DNA from: Thalassotalea loyana
Lineage (GTDB): Bacteria > Pseudomonadota > Gammaproteobacteria > Enterobacterales > Alteromonadaceae
Direction: 5' to 3'
DNA: 64,000 bases
Assembly (NCBI RefSeq): GCF_030161435.1
Contig: NZ_BSSV01000003.1
Coordinates: 186,001 to 250,000 of the forward strand
Shown here piece by piece: positions 29,640 through 40,900 of this stretch (positions are counted from its first letter, which is position 1; the number at the start of each line of letters is the position of its first letter). The position numbers and the translations under genes are program-made. Under the pieces are notes generated by a model. That model ran no database searches. It saw only the letters and a list, made by a program, of their open reading frames with translations, and was not told the origin of the DNA.

Positions 29640-30572
29640 TTATTGAAATTGTGATGAGAATGCAGCTTCGTCTACAATCGCACCTGAGTGTTGGATAACA
29701 AAACCGGCGACTTGATTAGCCAGTTCAACGGAATTAATAATCGATTTACCCGTCATTCGTGCACCTAAATACCCCCCATTAAATGAGTCACCAGCTGACG
29801 TTGTATCGACAACATCAGTGACTGGTGTCACGTCAACAATATGGTGGCCGTGCTCAGACAAGCAGTGAACATTTTGTTCACCATTCTTCACAATTAATTC
29901 TTGAAAAGAATAGTCTTTGAAAAACTTGATGACGCCTTGCACTGTGTCGACGTCAAAGATGGCAGCAAAATCATCAACGCCTGGCAGCAGAATGTCCGCC
30001 GCCTCAAAGGCCTTAAGAAACTGAACTTGCGCTTCTGCTTTATCTCGCCATAATTTAGGACGATAGTTCAGATCGAAGGCAATGGTGACACCAGCCTCTT
30101 TTAGGGTATGAATAAGCAGCCAAAACTTATCTCTGTCTTCTGTGTTAATTACACCCAAAGAAATGCCACTGAAAAAAAAGATATCGCTTTTACTTAGCTG
30201 ACGCATGACGTCTGCTGTCATGAAATTCATAACATAGCGAGCGGCAGAGTCACTGCGCCAGTAAGTAAAACTTCGTTCACCTTGCGCATCGACCTGAATT
30301 GAATAAAGGCCAGGAATCTTATCCTCTGATTCAAACACACATGAGGTTCCAAGCGATTCGCGGTTAAAGACTTGAAGCATTTCTTTACTGTACTTGTCTT
30401 TGCCAACGGCTGTGACCATATCAACGTCAATTTGTGGAAATAAACGTTTCAAATACACAGCAGTGTTAAAGACATCACCAGCAAATGCTTGTTGCGCGAT
30501 ATTTGGGTTAGATTGAGTTGAAACATCTTTCAACTCAATCATGCATTCGCCAAGTAATAAAATTTTGGTCAT
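29640..30572 (-). CDS. kdgK: 2-keto-3-deoxygluconate kinase (PfkB family)
   Basis: A 310-residue ribokinase-fold sugar kinase. Its N-terminal GECMIEL opening is typical of KdgK, and the C-terminal signature is DTTSAGDSFNGGYLGAR with the catalytic aspartate. It phosphorylates KDG to KDPG using ATP. Of two close ATGs (30578 and 30572) only the second has AAGG at a proper 8-base distance. The position between the MFS transporter and eda confirms the role. Confidence 0.92.
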   Translation of the reverse strand: MTKILLLGECMIELKDVSTQSNPNIAQQAFAGDVFNTAVYLKRLFPQIDVDMVTAVGKDKYSKEMLQVFNRESLGTSCVFESEDKIPGLYSIQVDAQGERSFTYWRSDSAARYVMNFMTADVMRQLSKSDIFFFSGISLGVINTEDRDKFWLLIHTLKEAGVTIAFDLNYRPKLWRDKAEAQVQFLKAFEAADILLPGVDDFAAIFDVDTVQGVIKFFKDYSFQELIVKNGEQNVHCLSEHGHHIVDVTPVTDVVDTTSAGDSFNGGYLGARMTGKSIINSVELANQVAGFVIQHSGAIVDEAAFSSQFQ

Positions 30573-30587
30573 TATCATTGCCTTTTA

Positions 30588-31892
30588 TTACTTGTCCAGA
30601 GCTTTCAATGGCTCTACTTTGGGGATCAACACCCAGACTGCCACCATTGCAATAATGGCTAGAGACGCACCAATAACAAATGCCGGTGTATAGTTTCCGT
30701 CAGCCGTTAAAATTGGTACTAATGACGTTAAACCAACCGCACCTAGTTTCGCCGCCATACCTGCAAACCCAGCCAGAGTGCCTACAGCCTTTTTGCCAAG
30801 CAAATCGCTCGGTAATGTTTGGACATTACCAATCGCTGTTTGAAAGCCAAATAAAATCACAGCCATAATAAGTACTGCTGTTACAGGAGCGCCAGGATTC
30901 GCCATCGCTAACAAGGCCGGTAACATAATCAAGCACCCCAATGTAATTACGAATTTACGTGTTTTATTGGTGTCCCAACCCGCTTTAATTCGATTTTGAG
31001 CCAATAAACCACCAAACCAAGCACCAAACATAGCGCCAACATAGGGAACCCAACCATAGATACCAATAGACTTAACATCCATTGCATATACTTCATTTAG
31101 ATAAATAGGAATCCAAAAAACGAATAACCACCAAATCGGGTCAATAGCAGCAGACGCAATAATGACACCCCAACTTTGCTTTCTCGAAAGTAGTTCTTTG
31201 GTTGATGGATTGTACTCTTCTACTGCTGCTTCATTGGCGTCGCTATTTTCAGGACGCTGGCCAGTAAGAATATATTCACGCTCTTCTTCTGTAATCCATG
31301 GATGTGAGCCAGGTGGTGACTTAACGAGGATTAACCAAGGGATTAGCCATAATAGACCTACTGCACCAACGACGACGAAAACCATCTGCCAGCTGAAATA
31401 AACCGTTAAAAAGGCAATCAATGGAATAGCTACAATGCCACCAATTGCTGCACCTGAGTTAAAGATACCCTGAGCTAAAGCACGCTCTTTTGTAGGGAAC
31501 CATTCTGCGTTACCTTTTGTTGCACCAGGCCAGTTCCCTGCTTCAGCAACACCTAAAATGGCGCGGAAAATACTAAAGCTAAGTACCCCTTGTGCAAAAG
31601 CATGCGCTACAGTTGCTAGCGACCAAACACCGATAGATAAAACGAAACCGATACGGGTACCAACCCAGTCGAAAATTTTACCGAAAATAGCCTGACCAAA
31701 AGCGTAAGCAAATACAAAAACAATAGAAATATTTGCGTAAATTTGCTTTCGCTCTAACGCTGACTCATCAGGAAATAAGTCTTCAACGATATCAGGCCAA
31801 AGCACACTTAATGCTTGGCGATCGATATAGTTAATAATTGTAGCTAGTGCGATGAGGGCGATAACCCACCAACGTAATCCTTGAATTTTCAT
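30588..31892 (-). CDS. MFS transporter, hexuronate/DEH uptake (ACS family)
   Basis: A 434-residue, 12-helix inner-membrane symporter of the anion:cation symporter group (ExuT-like). The N-terminal RWWVIALIALATIINYIDRQALSVL is diagnostic of that group, and a large cytoplasmic loop lies near residues 195-235. Within this operon the expected cargo is 4-deoxy-L-erythro-5-hexoseulose uronate (DEH) or short unsaturated uronates made in the periplasm by the PL17 lyase. GAGGA precedes the ATG, and KdgF ends 3 bases upstream. Confidence 0.9.
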   Translation of the reverse strand: MKIQGLRWWVIALIALATIINYIDRQALSVLWPDIVEDLFPDESALERKQIYANISIVFVFAYAFGQAIFGKIFDWVGTRIGFVLSIGVWSLATVAHAFAQGVLSFSIFRAILGVAEAGNWPGATKGNAEWFPTKERALAQGIFNSGAAIGGIVAIPLIAFLTVYFSWQMVFVVVGAVGLLWLIPWLILVKSPPGSHPWITEEEREYILTGQRPENSDANEAAVEEYNPSTKELLSRKQSWGVIIASAAIDPIWWLFVFWIPIYLNEVYAMDVKSIGIYGWVPYVGAMFGAWFGGLLAQNRIKAGWDTNKTRKFVITLGCLIMLPALLAMANPGAPVTAVLIMAVILFGFQTAIGNVQTLPSDLLGKKAVGTLAGFAGMAAKLGAVGLTSLVPILTADGNYTPAFVIGASLAIIAMVAVWVLIPKVEPLKALDK

Positions 31893-31895
31893 GGT

Positions 31896-32240
31896 TTATT
31901 CCTCTAAAAAATCTTCACGCGCTGGGCTAAAAGTATCAATTAAAATACCACCAGTTGGAGACGTTGCTCCATGTTCTGCATGTGGTGGTATATAGCAGCT
32001 GTCACCAGCTTTCATGACTTTCGTTACGCCTGCGACCATAAAATGAAATTCACCTTCGACCACATATGTGACTTGAGAATGACGGTGAGAATGCGTGTAG
32101 GCAGTAATGCCTTCATCAAACCAAATTTTTACTGCCATTAATTCGTCGTTATAACCAAGCATTTGACGTTTTAATCCGCCACCTAAGTCTTCTATTTCAG
32201 CTTCATCGCCAAAGGTAAAGTGGGCACTTTCGTTTTTCAT
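31896..32240 (-). CDS. kdgF: KdgF, cupin protein linearising unsaturated uronates
   Basis: A 114-residue single cupin. The metal ligands are visible in HSHRHSQVTYVVEGE (motif 1, about residues 46-60) and in PPHAEHGA (motif 2, about 85-92). KdgF proteins speed up conversion of the 4,5-unsaturated monouronate released by alginate and pectate lyases to its linear ketone form (DEH or DKI). The AGGACGAAAAC ribosome region precedes the ATG. It lies between the PL17 lyase and the transporter. Confidence 0.9.
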   Translation of the reverse strand: MKNESAHFTFGDEAEIEDLGGGLKRQMLGYNDELMAVKIWFDEGITAYTHSHRHSQVTYVVEGEFHFMVAGVTKVMKAGDSCYIPPHAEHGATSPTGGILIDTFSPAREDFLEE

Positions 32241-32250
32241 AGTTTTCGTC

Positions 32251-34503
32251 CTACTGCTGAGCTTTTATTTGAATGAGGTTTAAACGACCATTAATTTGAT
32301 AATCGTTATTCTTATAAGTAAATTTATCTAGATTATTGTTTTTATTGTTAATTACCAACAAATAACCTACGGTCCCTGAGTCCTCGAGCGTTATTTCTAC
32401 GATATCAAGGCCGTCTACTGACTGATACTCAAGCCCTGACAAAGAAGACTGAGGTGACAGGGTAAATTCCTTACCCGGGTTATATTGCCCGTGCGGTTCT
32501 ATTACACTGACAAAGGTATGCTGTTCACTGTCGCTTGCACGATAAATGAAGCTAGACTCGTTGCGTAAATTGAAATTTGGATCATTGGCACCAATTTGAG
32601 TAAACAACACCTTCGTATCGCCATCAACTATGCTTGAATGAGTATAAAATTTTCCGTTTTTGTTTAGCCAAGTGATTTTTGCAACACCTTGCTTTGGTGT
32701 TGCTTCTCCCGTTAACCATAAGTGTTGATAACCGTTCTTCTCGCCTAGCGGCTTTAATTCACTTAAGAAAGCTTCTCGTTTAAAATTACTTTCAATAAGA
32801 TGACCTTGATAGTGCAGTGGCAAGTCATATTGGTGGGCGCGTTCACTGCTCACTTTAAAAATGTCGATACTCAATGGTTGATTTCTCGTTGGTACCCTAA
32901 CCAATGCCATCGAACGCTCCATCAAAACATCAGGATAAGCAGTATCGATTGATGCACTCGCTACTGTGCCAACATCGGTTGTTTCAAAAAATGCCACGTT
33001 AGGATGGTGTTTATTCCCAACCTTTGTGTTGCTATTAAAATGACTCTTTTCATCTACAACAACGGTATTATGTGCAACGGTTTGCTTGGCATAGCTTCCA
33101 TTTTCAGGCAGGTAACGGCCACCATATTTTGCTTCAACATTAAGAAAACGAGCGGCGCCATAGTCTGAGACAATTTCTTCACCTTTATCAAAGAATTGAA
33201 AAGCCAATTTATCAAAGTGTCCATGGCCAAGGCCTTGAGCTGCGGGTTTAAACACTAAGGCTTGTTGTTCGTCATTAACTGATTGACGCATAACAATGAG
33301 TGCGCCTTCGTTTCCGTTTGCTCCGTCACCTAGTGCAACCGAGCTAAACTGGTATGGAGTAGCTAATCCAGCATCCAGGGCCTTTGCGACTTTAAGGCCA
33401 TCACCCGTCAAAATGATTTGCTGTTGCTGGTTAGCTATATCTAGTAATTGAGAGTTTTGAGTAAGCCCGTACGCTATCGTAATGCCATTGACTAATTCGA
33501 TAGTATCGATACCTTTTGATTTAATGGCATCATTAATACCAAAAAACAGTCCGTTATAACTTAAATCTACGGTTGTTTTAATGGCTTTCAAGAGCACGCC
33601 GTCACGATACTCAAAGATTTTACGTTCAGGCTCATTTGCTTGAATTGCTTTGGCAAACGTGACAAATGGCATTAACGCATAACGCTGATAGTAAGGCCCT
33701 TCATTGTAGTAACCTTGAGGTGAGAACAGTTCATCTAACTGTTTCAAAAAACCACCTTTGCCAGACTTCTCGAGATCGTATAGTGCTTGTTCGACCCAAT
33801 CAGGATTACCGAGTACATATCCTGCCATACCGACACCTGCTGTGGCCCACGTACCATGGTTGTGTACCTTGTTAAATGTTGAAGGTTGTCCCTCTGATAA
33901 AAAGAGTACGACGGGCGTTAGTAGCTTATCTTCAATAAGCATTTTGTCATGTTCAGAAAGTGAATCAACAATCAAATCATAAGCTTGAATTGTATGCACT
34001 AACCACACTGCTTCATTTAAACTTTGCCAAAATAATTTGCCTGGGTTTTGTGATTTCACCTTACGTTTTGGGTGGAGCCCTAACGTTGGATATAACTCTG
34101 TATAAGCAAGTAACATATCTCGCACAAACAACGCATATTTGTCTTGTTGGCTTATTTGATAAATGACACCAGCGTTATACATTAACTGGTAATTTTTTTT
34201 GTGGCGCTCATGGGTATAGCCACCGCCACCATCTGCTGGCACAGGAACTTCAATAGGTTGAGCTATTTGGTTATCAACGGACAATTTCAATGCCTGATAG
34301 GTTTTAGCAAACCTTCCCTTTTCAACAATTGCATTGCGCATGTCTGCTAAGTCTTTATAACTGACCACTAAATGAGGGCTTTGCCGATCCTTGGCGAGCA
34401 CCGGAGAACTTATTACACAAATAGAAAATAACACTAAAAGGCAACTGCAAGCTGGAATTATTTTCGCCATAAATCGACCGACTAAATGCGCTGAGAAATT
34501 CAT
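32251..34503 (-). CDS. Oligoalginate lyase, PL17 (exolytic)
   Basis: A 750-residue lyase. The signal region ends near residue 37 (SSPVLA then KD). The alginate_lyase-type alpha-barrel domain covers about 60-370, and a heparinase II/III-like beta-sandwich covers about 390-630. Residues equivalent to the catalytic set of Saccharophagus Alg17C are present: N215 and H216 in NHGTWATAG, and Y272 in YYNEGPYYQRY. It releases unsaturated monouronate from alginate oligomers, most likely in the periplasm. An alternative start at residue 12 would shorten the signal peptide. Confidence 0.92.
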   Translation of the reverse strand: MNFSAHLVGRFMAKIIPACSCLLVLFSICVISSPVLAKDRQSPHLVVSYKDLADMRNAIVEKGRFAKTYQALKLSVDNQIAQPIEVPVPADGGGGYTHERHKKNYQLMYNAGVIYQISQQDKYALFVRDMLLAYTELYPTLGLHPKRKVKSQNPGKLFWQSLNEAVWLVHTIQAYDLIVDSLSEHDKMLIEDKLLTPVVLFLSEGQPSTFNKVHNHGTWATAGVGMAGYVLGNPDWVEQALYDLEKSGKGGFLKQLDELFSPQGYYNEGPYYQRYALMPFVTFAKAIQANEPERKIFEYRDGVLLKAIKTTVDLSYNGLFFGINDAIKSKGIDTIELVNGITIAYGLTQNSQLLDIANQQQQIILTGDGLKVAKALDAGLATPYQFSSVALGDGANGNEGALIVMRQSVNDEQQALVFKPAAQGLGHGHFDKLAFQFFDKGEEIVSDYGAARFLNVEAKYGGRYLPENGSYAKQTVAHNTVVVDEKSHFNSNTKVGNKHHPNVAFFETTDVGTVASASIDTAYPDVLMERSMALVRVPTRNQPLSIDIFKVSSERAHQYDLPLHYQGHLIESNFKREAFLSELKPLGEKNGYQHLWLTGEATPKQGVAKITWLNKNGKFYTHSSIVDGDTKVLFTQIGANDPNFNLRNESSFIYRASDSEQHTFVSVIEPHGQYNPGKEFTLSPQSSLSGLEYQSVDGLDIVEITLEDSGTVGYLLVINNKNNNLDKFTYKNNDYQINGRLNLIQIKAQQ

Positions 34504-34510
34504 AGCAAAC

Positions 34511-36769
34511 CTATTCTGAAGCCTTATTATTGCTAATCACATTATCTAACATAGACGCTGTATGTGGGCCTTTAACACGTAGCTCGACAACCGACGGTGA
34601 TGTACTTAACGTGTTATTAGAAATCTTTGTCTTTGGTTCGCCAACAGTATGTTCAACTTTGATCGGCGCTGTGTTTACCAATTGGTTATGATGAATATTG
34701 GTTACTTGAACACCATGAAGATATAAACTTGCTTGGCTTTTATTGCGCTTACCATTGCCCGTATTACTCAACACATTATTTGACATTAACAAATGAGGAC
34801 CAAAGGTACTTTCGTCGCTACCACCTCGATATAGTTTAATCAGTGCGCCTTTAACATCTTCAAAGGAGTTATCTTTTATCGATACATACTCAGCGTTGTA
34901 TACCCCCAAATCTTCAATCTCTTTATCCAAGCGTAATATATCACCTGAGATTTGAGTGAATTGATTATTCTTTAACGTGATTTCATCAGCAAAAGCGCCC
35001 TTCCCTGATTCAAATACATGAAAAGAATGGTTGATGTCGAGCTGCTGAATGATCGAATTTTTCAGCACAAAACGATAATTCTTGGTCATACCCCATTTTT
35101 TAGTACGAACCAACGTGTTGCCAGAGTAGTCCGGACTGTTCGAGCCATCAATGATAAGACCATCTAGCTTAAGGCTTCCTCCGTCAATAATCTCAAAGAA
35201 TGTCCCGCGTTCAAACGTTAGTTTTGCACCATGCTTATCTTTAGCTTTTATAGTGAGTGTTTTATCAACAAAAATAACTTTTCTAGCGTTATAATCACCA
35301 TTTTCCAATACTAATACATCGCCATCTTTGGCAGCTTCAACTGCTCGATACAATGCATCTTCACCTAAAGAAACATGTATTTCGTTACCAGAATCAAAGG
35401 CTTCATTGCCTGATGTTTTCTCGTACCAACTAGGACCTGTTTGCGCTTTTTTTATGGGTTGTAAATCTTTACTCACACCTGCATCAATACCTACAGGGTA
35501 CAACAATCCATTTGACGCTCGCTCCAGAGCAACGTTTTGCTGTGTAATACCGTAACGCAATTCGCTTACAGGTTTAGTATTCGCAATATTGTCGGCAAAC
35601 TGGACACCTGATACATCATCAAATAGGGTAAATGGCTGCTGGCGATCGGTGTTAATAATTAGATTTCGCTCAAGTTTCGAATTAATTGGTACGGCACTGC
35701 GCTCAGCATCACTTCCTGCAGCGAGTTGAATGTGGTCAACATCGATCAGTGTATTGTTGGTAATTTGAGCATTTTCGACTTGATGATATCGGTTAATTGG
35801 TGAATTAGGTACACCATTCATTATCGTTAATCCACTACCAAATCGGTAACCAGTGAGTCCCTCTAGGTAATTATTACGAACAATTTGATCTTTATTAATG
35901 ACGCGAATCCCGCCAGTATGATCAACGCCATTGCCAAAGAAGATATTGTCTTCGATAACATTACCGTTGCCATGACGCATCGTTAATGTACCTCTAGATT
36001 CGAAAAAGACATTACCACGGAGCGTATTCTTACCGGACTTTACTGAGATGATTTCCACTTCACCGTTACAACGGTCAAAATAGTTGTTTTCGACTAGAGT
36101 AAATGAGTTGCTTAACGAGTGATGGCTCGTCCCAATACGCAACGTTTCGCCACCGTTTGAGCCAAAAATAGGACGTGGTCCAAAGTAATTATGGTCAATA
36201 CGATGGTAATTATTTTGACTACCTTGGCTATTTAAACGAACGGCAAGCGTAACGCCTTTATTGGTTTTTCCGGCGAGGTAGTTATGATCAAATCGGTTAT
36301 GCTGACCGTACAAGCCGACCCAGTAGTCGCCTTCCCGCTTGTCAGGATTAGAAAAATCTTCAATCACTGTTTCAGTCACGCGAGAGTGGTAGGCAAAGTC
36401 TGTTTTGTTACGGCGAAAAGAAATAACTTCACTACTTGGTGTATAGCCGTTTTTAAACACTAAACCAGAGACAACTAGGTGTTTACCTGCCAATCGCAAA
36501 TTAGACTGGCCTGAGAGAATCACTTTACCTTTGGTTTCCGCGGTAAGTGTTATCGGTAACTTCTCTGTCCCCTCACCTGTAAACAAAATTTCAAAATCTT
36601 GCCAAACACCATTCGCTAATTTAACCGTATCGCCAGCTTCCAGCTGCTTAACTGCCGCCTTGAACGCTTTTGGTGTTTCAACAAAATAGTCTTTAGCGCA
36701 AAGCTCCGTTGAAACCACAAGTGCAAGTGTTGTTAGCGCGAATGCTTTAATTTGTTTACGGTATGCCAT
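34511..36769 (-). CDS. Alginate lyase, PL6 (duplicated beta-helix)
   Basis: A 752-residue secreted polysaccharide lyase. A signal peptide (to about residue 25) precedes two right-handed beta-helix domains (about 28-430 and 440-745), the architecture of AlyGC-type PL6 enzymes. The catalytic pair matches AlyGC: K244 in ISVKSGKN and R265 in TLTMRHGN, 21 residues apart as in AlyGC. The NGEVEII calcium/substrate segment precedes them. It cleaves alginate, often G-rich, by beta-elimination. Upstream in-frame ATGs exist. I chose 36769 because CGAGAAAC is suitably placed and the signal peptide begins there. Confidence 0.92.
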   Translation of the reverse strand: MAYRKQIKAFALTTLALVVSTELCAKDYFVETPKAFKAAVKQLEAGDTVKLANGVWQDFEILFTGEGTEKLPITLTAETKGKVILSGQSNLRLAGKHLVVSGLVFKNGYTPSSEVISFRRNKTDFAYHSRVTETVIEDFSNPDKREGDYWVGLYGQHNRFDHNYLAGKTNKGVTLAVRLNSQGSQNNYHRIDHNYFGPRPIFGSNGGETLRIGTSHHSLSNSFTLVENNYFDRCNGEVEIISVKSGKNTLRGNVFFESRGTLTMRHGNGNVIEDNIFFGNGVDHTGGIRVINKDQIVRNNYLEGLTGYRFGSGLTIMNGVPNSPINRYHQVENAQITNNTLIDVDHIQLAAGSDAERSAVPINSKLERNLIINTDRQQPFTLFDDVSGVQFADNIANTKPVSELRYGITQQNVALERASNGLLYPVGIDAGVSKDLQPIKKAQTGPSWYEKTSGNEAFDSGNEIHVSLGEDALYRAVEAAKDGDVLVLENGDYNARKVIFVDKTLTIKAKDKHGAKLTFERGTFFEIIDGGSLKLDGLIIDGSNSPDYSGNTLVRTKKWGMTKNYRFVLKNSIIQQLDINHSFHVFESGKGAFADEITLKNNQFTQISGDILRLDKEIEDLGVYNAEYVSIKDNSFEDVKGALIKLYRGGSDESTFGPHLLMSNNVLSNTGNGKRNKSQASLYLHGVQVTNIHHNQLVNTAPIKVEHTVGEPKTKISNNTLSTSPSVVELRVKGPHTASMLDNVISNNKASE

Positions 36770-36889
36770 ATGTTTCTCGTTATTCATCAAACAGTGGTGA
36801 GAAAAGCAAGGCTTTAACAACTCCATGTAAATTAAAGCCTTATAGATAGATGCCCTGCTCTCAATGAGCAATAAAGCAGAACGTTCTAG

Positions 36890-37768
36890 CTATTTTTCTA
36901 ACTTAAGAAAGTAATCAAAAATTTCCGGTACGTTGCCATTTCCCATGCCTGAGTCAAAAGCAGCCTGTAAGTTGGCAGATGACCCTTCGGCTATTTTTGA
37001 TGTTGTTCCTAAGTCTTCCACCATTTGAAGGAAGTAACCTAAATCTTTATTTGCGTTAGCAATTGAGAAACCTAAATCACTTACACCGTCCACTGCGTAG
37101 TTTTTACAAAAATGCATAAACGGTGAGTTAGATGGACCTGTAGACATAATGTCGAACAACTGCTGACGATCAACACCCGCTCGGTCAGCCACTGCAAATG
37201 CCTGTGACATTGCGCAAACTGTCGTCATGCCCATAAAGTTATTTACTAATTTTGTTGTATGACCAGCGCCTAAAGCACCTAGATGGAATACATTTTCACC
37301 CTGATCTTCAAGTACAGACTTCACTTTATTAAATGTATCTAGATCACCCGCAGCCATAATATTTAACAAGCCATCTTTAGCATGTGCTGGCGTTCTACCC
37401 AAGGGTGCGTCAATCATGCCAGCACCTTTCGCTGCAAGATCAGCACCGATCTTTCTTGTTGATGCAGGGATAGAGGTACCAAAGTCAACAAGCACAGCAC
37501 CTTGTTGAATACCCGCTAAAATACCATCGTCGGCGTAAACTAAGCTTTCAACGACATTTGATGTGGTTAAACACAGCATAACAATATCACTATTTTCAGC
37601 GAGCTCCTTTGCTGAGCTCGCTGTGTTTGCTCCACGAGCAACACATGTTGCAACAGCGTCTTTGTTTAAATCCATTACTGTCAGTTGGTAACCACGCTTT
37701 TGCAGGTTCTCAACCATGTTGCCACCCATTAGGCCAAGTCCAATAAAACCAATCGTTGGTTTAGACAT
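36890..37768 (-). CDS. DEH reductase (3-hydroxyisobutyrate dehydrogenase family)
   Basis: A 292-residue NAD(P)H-dependent beta-hydroxyacid dehydrogenase. It has the Rossmann motif GFIGLGLMGGNM (residues 7-18), the substrate-binding DAPLGRTPAHAKDG (family pattern DAPVSGG-like, residues 120-133) and the catalytic lysine in GHTTKLVNNFMG (near residue 174). In alginate loci this family reduces DEH to 2-keto-3-deoxygluconate (DehR/A1-R type), which the adjacent kdgK needs. TAGGAG precedes the ATG. Confidence 0.88.
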   Translation of the reverse strand: MSKPTIGFIGLGLMGGNMVENLQKRGYQLTVMDLNKDAVATCVARGANTASSAKELAENSDIVMLCLTTSNVVESLVYADDGILAGIQQGAVLVDFGTSIPASTRKIGADLAAKGAGMIDAPLGRTPAHAKDGLLNIMAAGDLDTFNKVKSVLEDQGENVFHLGALGAGHTTKLVNNFMGMTTVCAMSQAFAVADRAGVDRQQLFDIMSTGPSNSPFMHFCKNYAVDGVSDLGFSIANANKDLGYFLQMVEDLGTTSKIAEGSSANLQAAFDSGMGNGNVPEIFDYFLKLEK

Positions 37769-37881
37769 AATTAACTCCTAAATTTTGCTACTGCTAATTT
37801 TTATATCGAATCCAAGCACTTCAGCGCTGTGCAGGTATTCGATTGATTCAATGAGATGGGGTAACCCATCAGTATTTTTTG

Positions 37882-37903
37882 GGCGAGTAGCGAACTACTC
37901 GCC
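37882..37903 (-). terminator. Stable hairpin with UUCG loop between receptor and lyase genes
   Basis: A perfect 9-bp stem (GGCGAGTAG with CTACTCGCC) closes a TTCG tetraloop in the minus-strand transcript, 9 bases after the receptor stop. No U-tract follows in that direction, so it is more likely an mRNA stabiliser or partial attenuator than a full terminator. The T-run lies on the other strand. Confidence 0.6.
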
Positions 37904-37911
37904 AGATAGTT

Positions 37912-40900
37912 TTAGAATTTAGCTTTAACGCCAAACTCCCATTTCGTGCCGGAACGTGAGTAATCAGCAATTGTGGTGTCATTACCACGAGTCATCACTT
38001 GTGGTTCGTTCGTTAAGTTCAAACCTTTCAAGAACAAGCTAAAGTTTTTATTAATTTTGTATTTTGCTGACATGTTCATATACAACGCGTCTTGTACATA
38101 GCGGTGCGAACGGTCAGGGAAAGGCAAGCTATTTGGCTGCAAGTACTTTGAGCGGTACTTCCATAACAAACGGACCGTTGTATCTTCACCTTCCCAATAA
38201 ACAGAAGCTGATGCTACGTTTTGAGAGAATCCAAATAAGTTTGCATCTGGAACAATTCCAGGACTTGCTGGTTCAGCTGTGACAAATCCAGAATCAGCAT
38301 AGTTCCAGGCGAATTTTGCACCTAATCCATTAAATGGTTCAGGAAGTTCAACAAAGTGCTTCTGGCCCGTAATTTCAATACCTTTGATTACAGACGTATC
38401 ATCAGATGTTTGATTAACTAAAAAGCTGACATCTGGATAGATTGAGGTTTCACCATCTAGGACGACTTCAATATCACGTTGTTCGGTTACCGACTCATAG
38501 CCACCCGTGAACGATTTGTAATAAAGCGCAGCCGTGATTGCTGAATCTAGCGATGGGTAGTATTCAAATGACAAGTCGTAGTTGTCTGCCGTGTAAGGAT
38601 CTAAATGGTTACCACTTGCTGAACCACCACGTACAACTTGGGTGTAGTCAGTATTGGTATCCGGATCACAAATTGTCTCATTTTCATCTTCACAAATTTG
38701 ATAGCTCACACCTGCCGACATTGCGTTTAATTGGAAACGCGATAAAGAACGATAGGCTGCTGTACGGATATAAAATTCGTCAGTCACCTGAAATGTTAAA
38801 TTTAAACTTGGTAAGTATTCTGTATATGAAGAATCAAGCGTTACTGGTTCAACAGGTTCACCACTAGCATTCTTAATAGTGCTCCAAATGGTATCGCCTT
38901 CATTAGTTTCTCCAGAAGTAATGTATAACTTGTCACCCCAACCATCAGAATGCGTCTCGGTTTTAACCACGCGTAAACCAATGTTACCGTAAACAGGCAT
39001 ATTACCAATTTCTGTATCAATATTAGCCATGACATAGGCCGCGGTAATTGTTTCAGTTACGTCTCGGTCACCACCATCTCGGCCGTCTTCACGCTCGCCA
39101 ATATCATAAAACCCTGTACCTTCAGCACCCGGCAATTGACCTAAAATTTGACCGATAAAACATTTGTGATCATAGGTAGCATAACGCGTTGCATCACCAC
39201 CGGCACCCGGCTCTTCAGTAAACTGAATATTATTAGAGTGGCCATTTTGACAGTTATTCATAATGCCATTAATCAATGCCGAATTTGCTTCTGGGTTCAG
39301 TTCATCCCAGTTATTATCTTCATTGTCACTAGCGCCGTTTCGTTGAGAACCATCAGAGATGACTAACGAAACATCATTATTTACATAATCAACTAAGTGT
39401 TCTTCTGAATATCGTAAGCCAACTTTAATACTTGAGATGAAATCATTATCTAATTGGTATTCACCATCTAAATTAAGTGCAAAAATGTCATCATTACGTT
39501 CTTCATGCGTTCGACGATATTCCACGTAAGCATGGCCATCATGTAAAAAGTTAATCATGTGACTAGCATCAAACGCTTCTGATGATACGAATCCACTGTC
39601 GTTAGGCCCTAAACGGCTATCGTCTAACCACGTTAGAGTTGGTACATTTCGACCGCGAAAATCCAATGCGTAATTGTATCGTTCAGTTGAACGGAATTTA
39701 GTTCTGTGGCGCAACCTATAACGATATGATTCAGAGTATGAAACATCGAGAGCTAAGGTAAAGTCATCATTTGGAGAGTATTCTATTTCTAAACCACCAC
39801 CACGGTATTCGTCGACTTGATTACGATCTTCACCTTGGAGTGTTGGTCGAGCTTCACCCGTTGCGTATAACAATGTATGGTCAGCTGAGATAATGTGGTC
39901 TGCTAAATCGTCGCGACGAGAATCAAGCGCTAGCTCCATTCGCTTTTCTGTGTATTCCAGATCAGAATATTGCGCGTCTACGTTAATATTCCAATGTTCA
40001 TTAGGTACCCATTGATAAGTAAACACAGCACCAGTGCGAATGTCTTCATCTTCACCTGTTCGCCAGTAAGCATCATTCGGTACATAAAAAATACTGCTAC
40101 GATCAAAATCAGCTAAATCTGTATCAACGCCTAGCTCAGGGTCTCGGCCAACACGTCCAGCGCTAACACCTTGTTGCCCTGTGGCACAGTTGCTTCCCCC
40201 AATAAGATTACTACCATCAGCAGCTCGTAACGCACAGACTCCCATTTGTGAACTACCACCATAGTTCTCCTCAGGGTTAGATGAGTTCGTATGGTTAACA
40301 CCAAGTGTGAAACCCATGTCACCTAAGCCGTCGGTTTCCCATTGTTGTACAGTCGAGACAACAATTTTACCTCCCCAAGGAGACACATCACCATCAACAT
40401 CTGAATAGTAATTGTTGTAGATACCCGTTGCTTGAATTGTCGTTTGGTCTTCACCGTAATCAACTGCGCGCAACGAATTCACATCAATTGTTCCCGATGT
40501 ACCGCCTTCAACTAAATCAGCTTGTTGTGATTTATAAATAACGACTTTATCAACTAGCTCAGATGGAAATTTTTTAAAGTTAACCGCTCGGCCAGGTCCG
40601 GCATTAGTAATTGTGCGACCGTTGAACGTTGAGTACCCCCAGTAAGAGCCAAGACCACGTATTGAAATTTCATTTTGGCTACCTTTGAGTCGGTGACCAG
40701 AAGCACCTGATATATTTTCTATAACGTCAGATAAACTTAAACCAGGTAATTCACCAAAATCTGCAGCGGCTACTGCATCTACGATAGCTGTATTATTTTT
40801 TTTCTCATTTAATGAGCGAGTCATTGTTCCACGTAAGCCGCGCACTTCAATAACTTCAACTTCAGTGTCAGCTTTTGCTTGTTGGGTACTTTCTTGTTCT

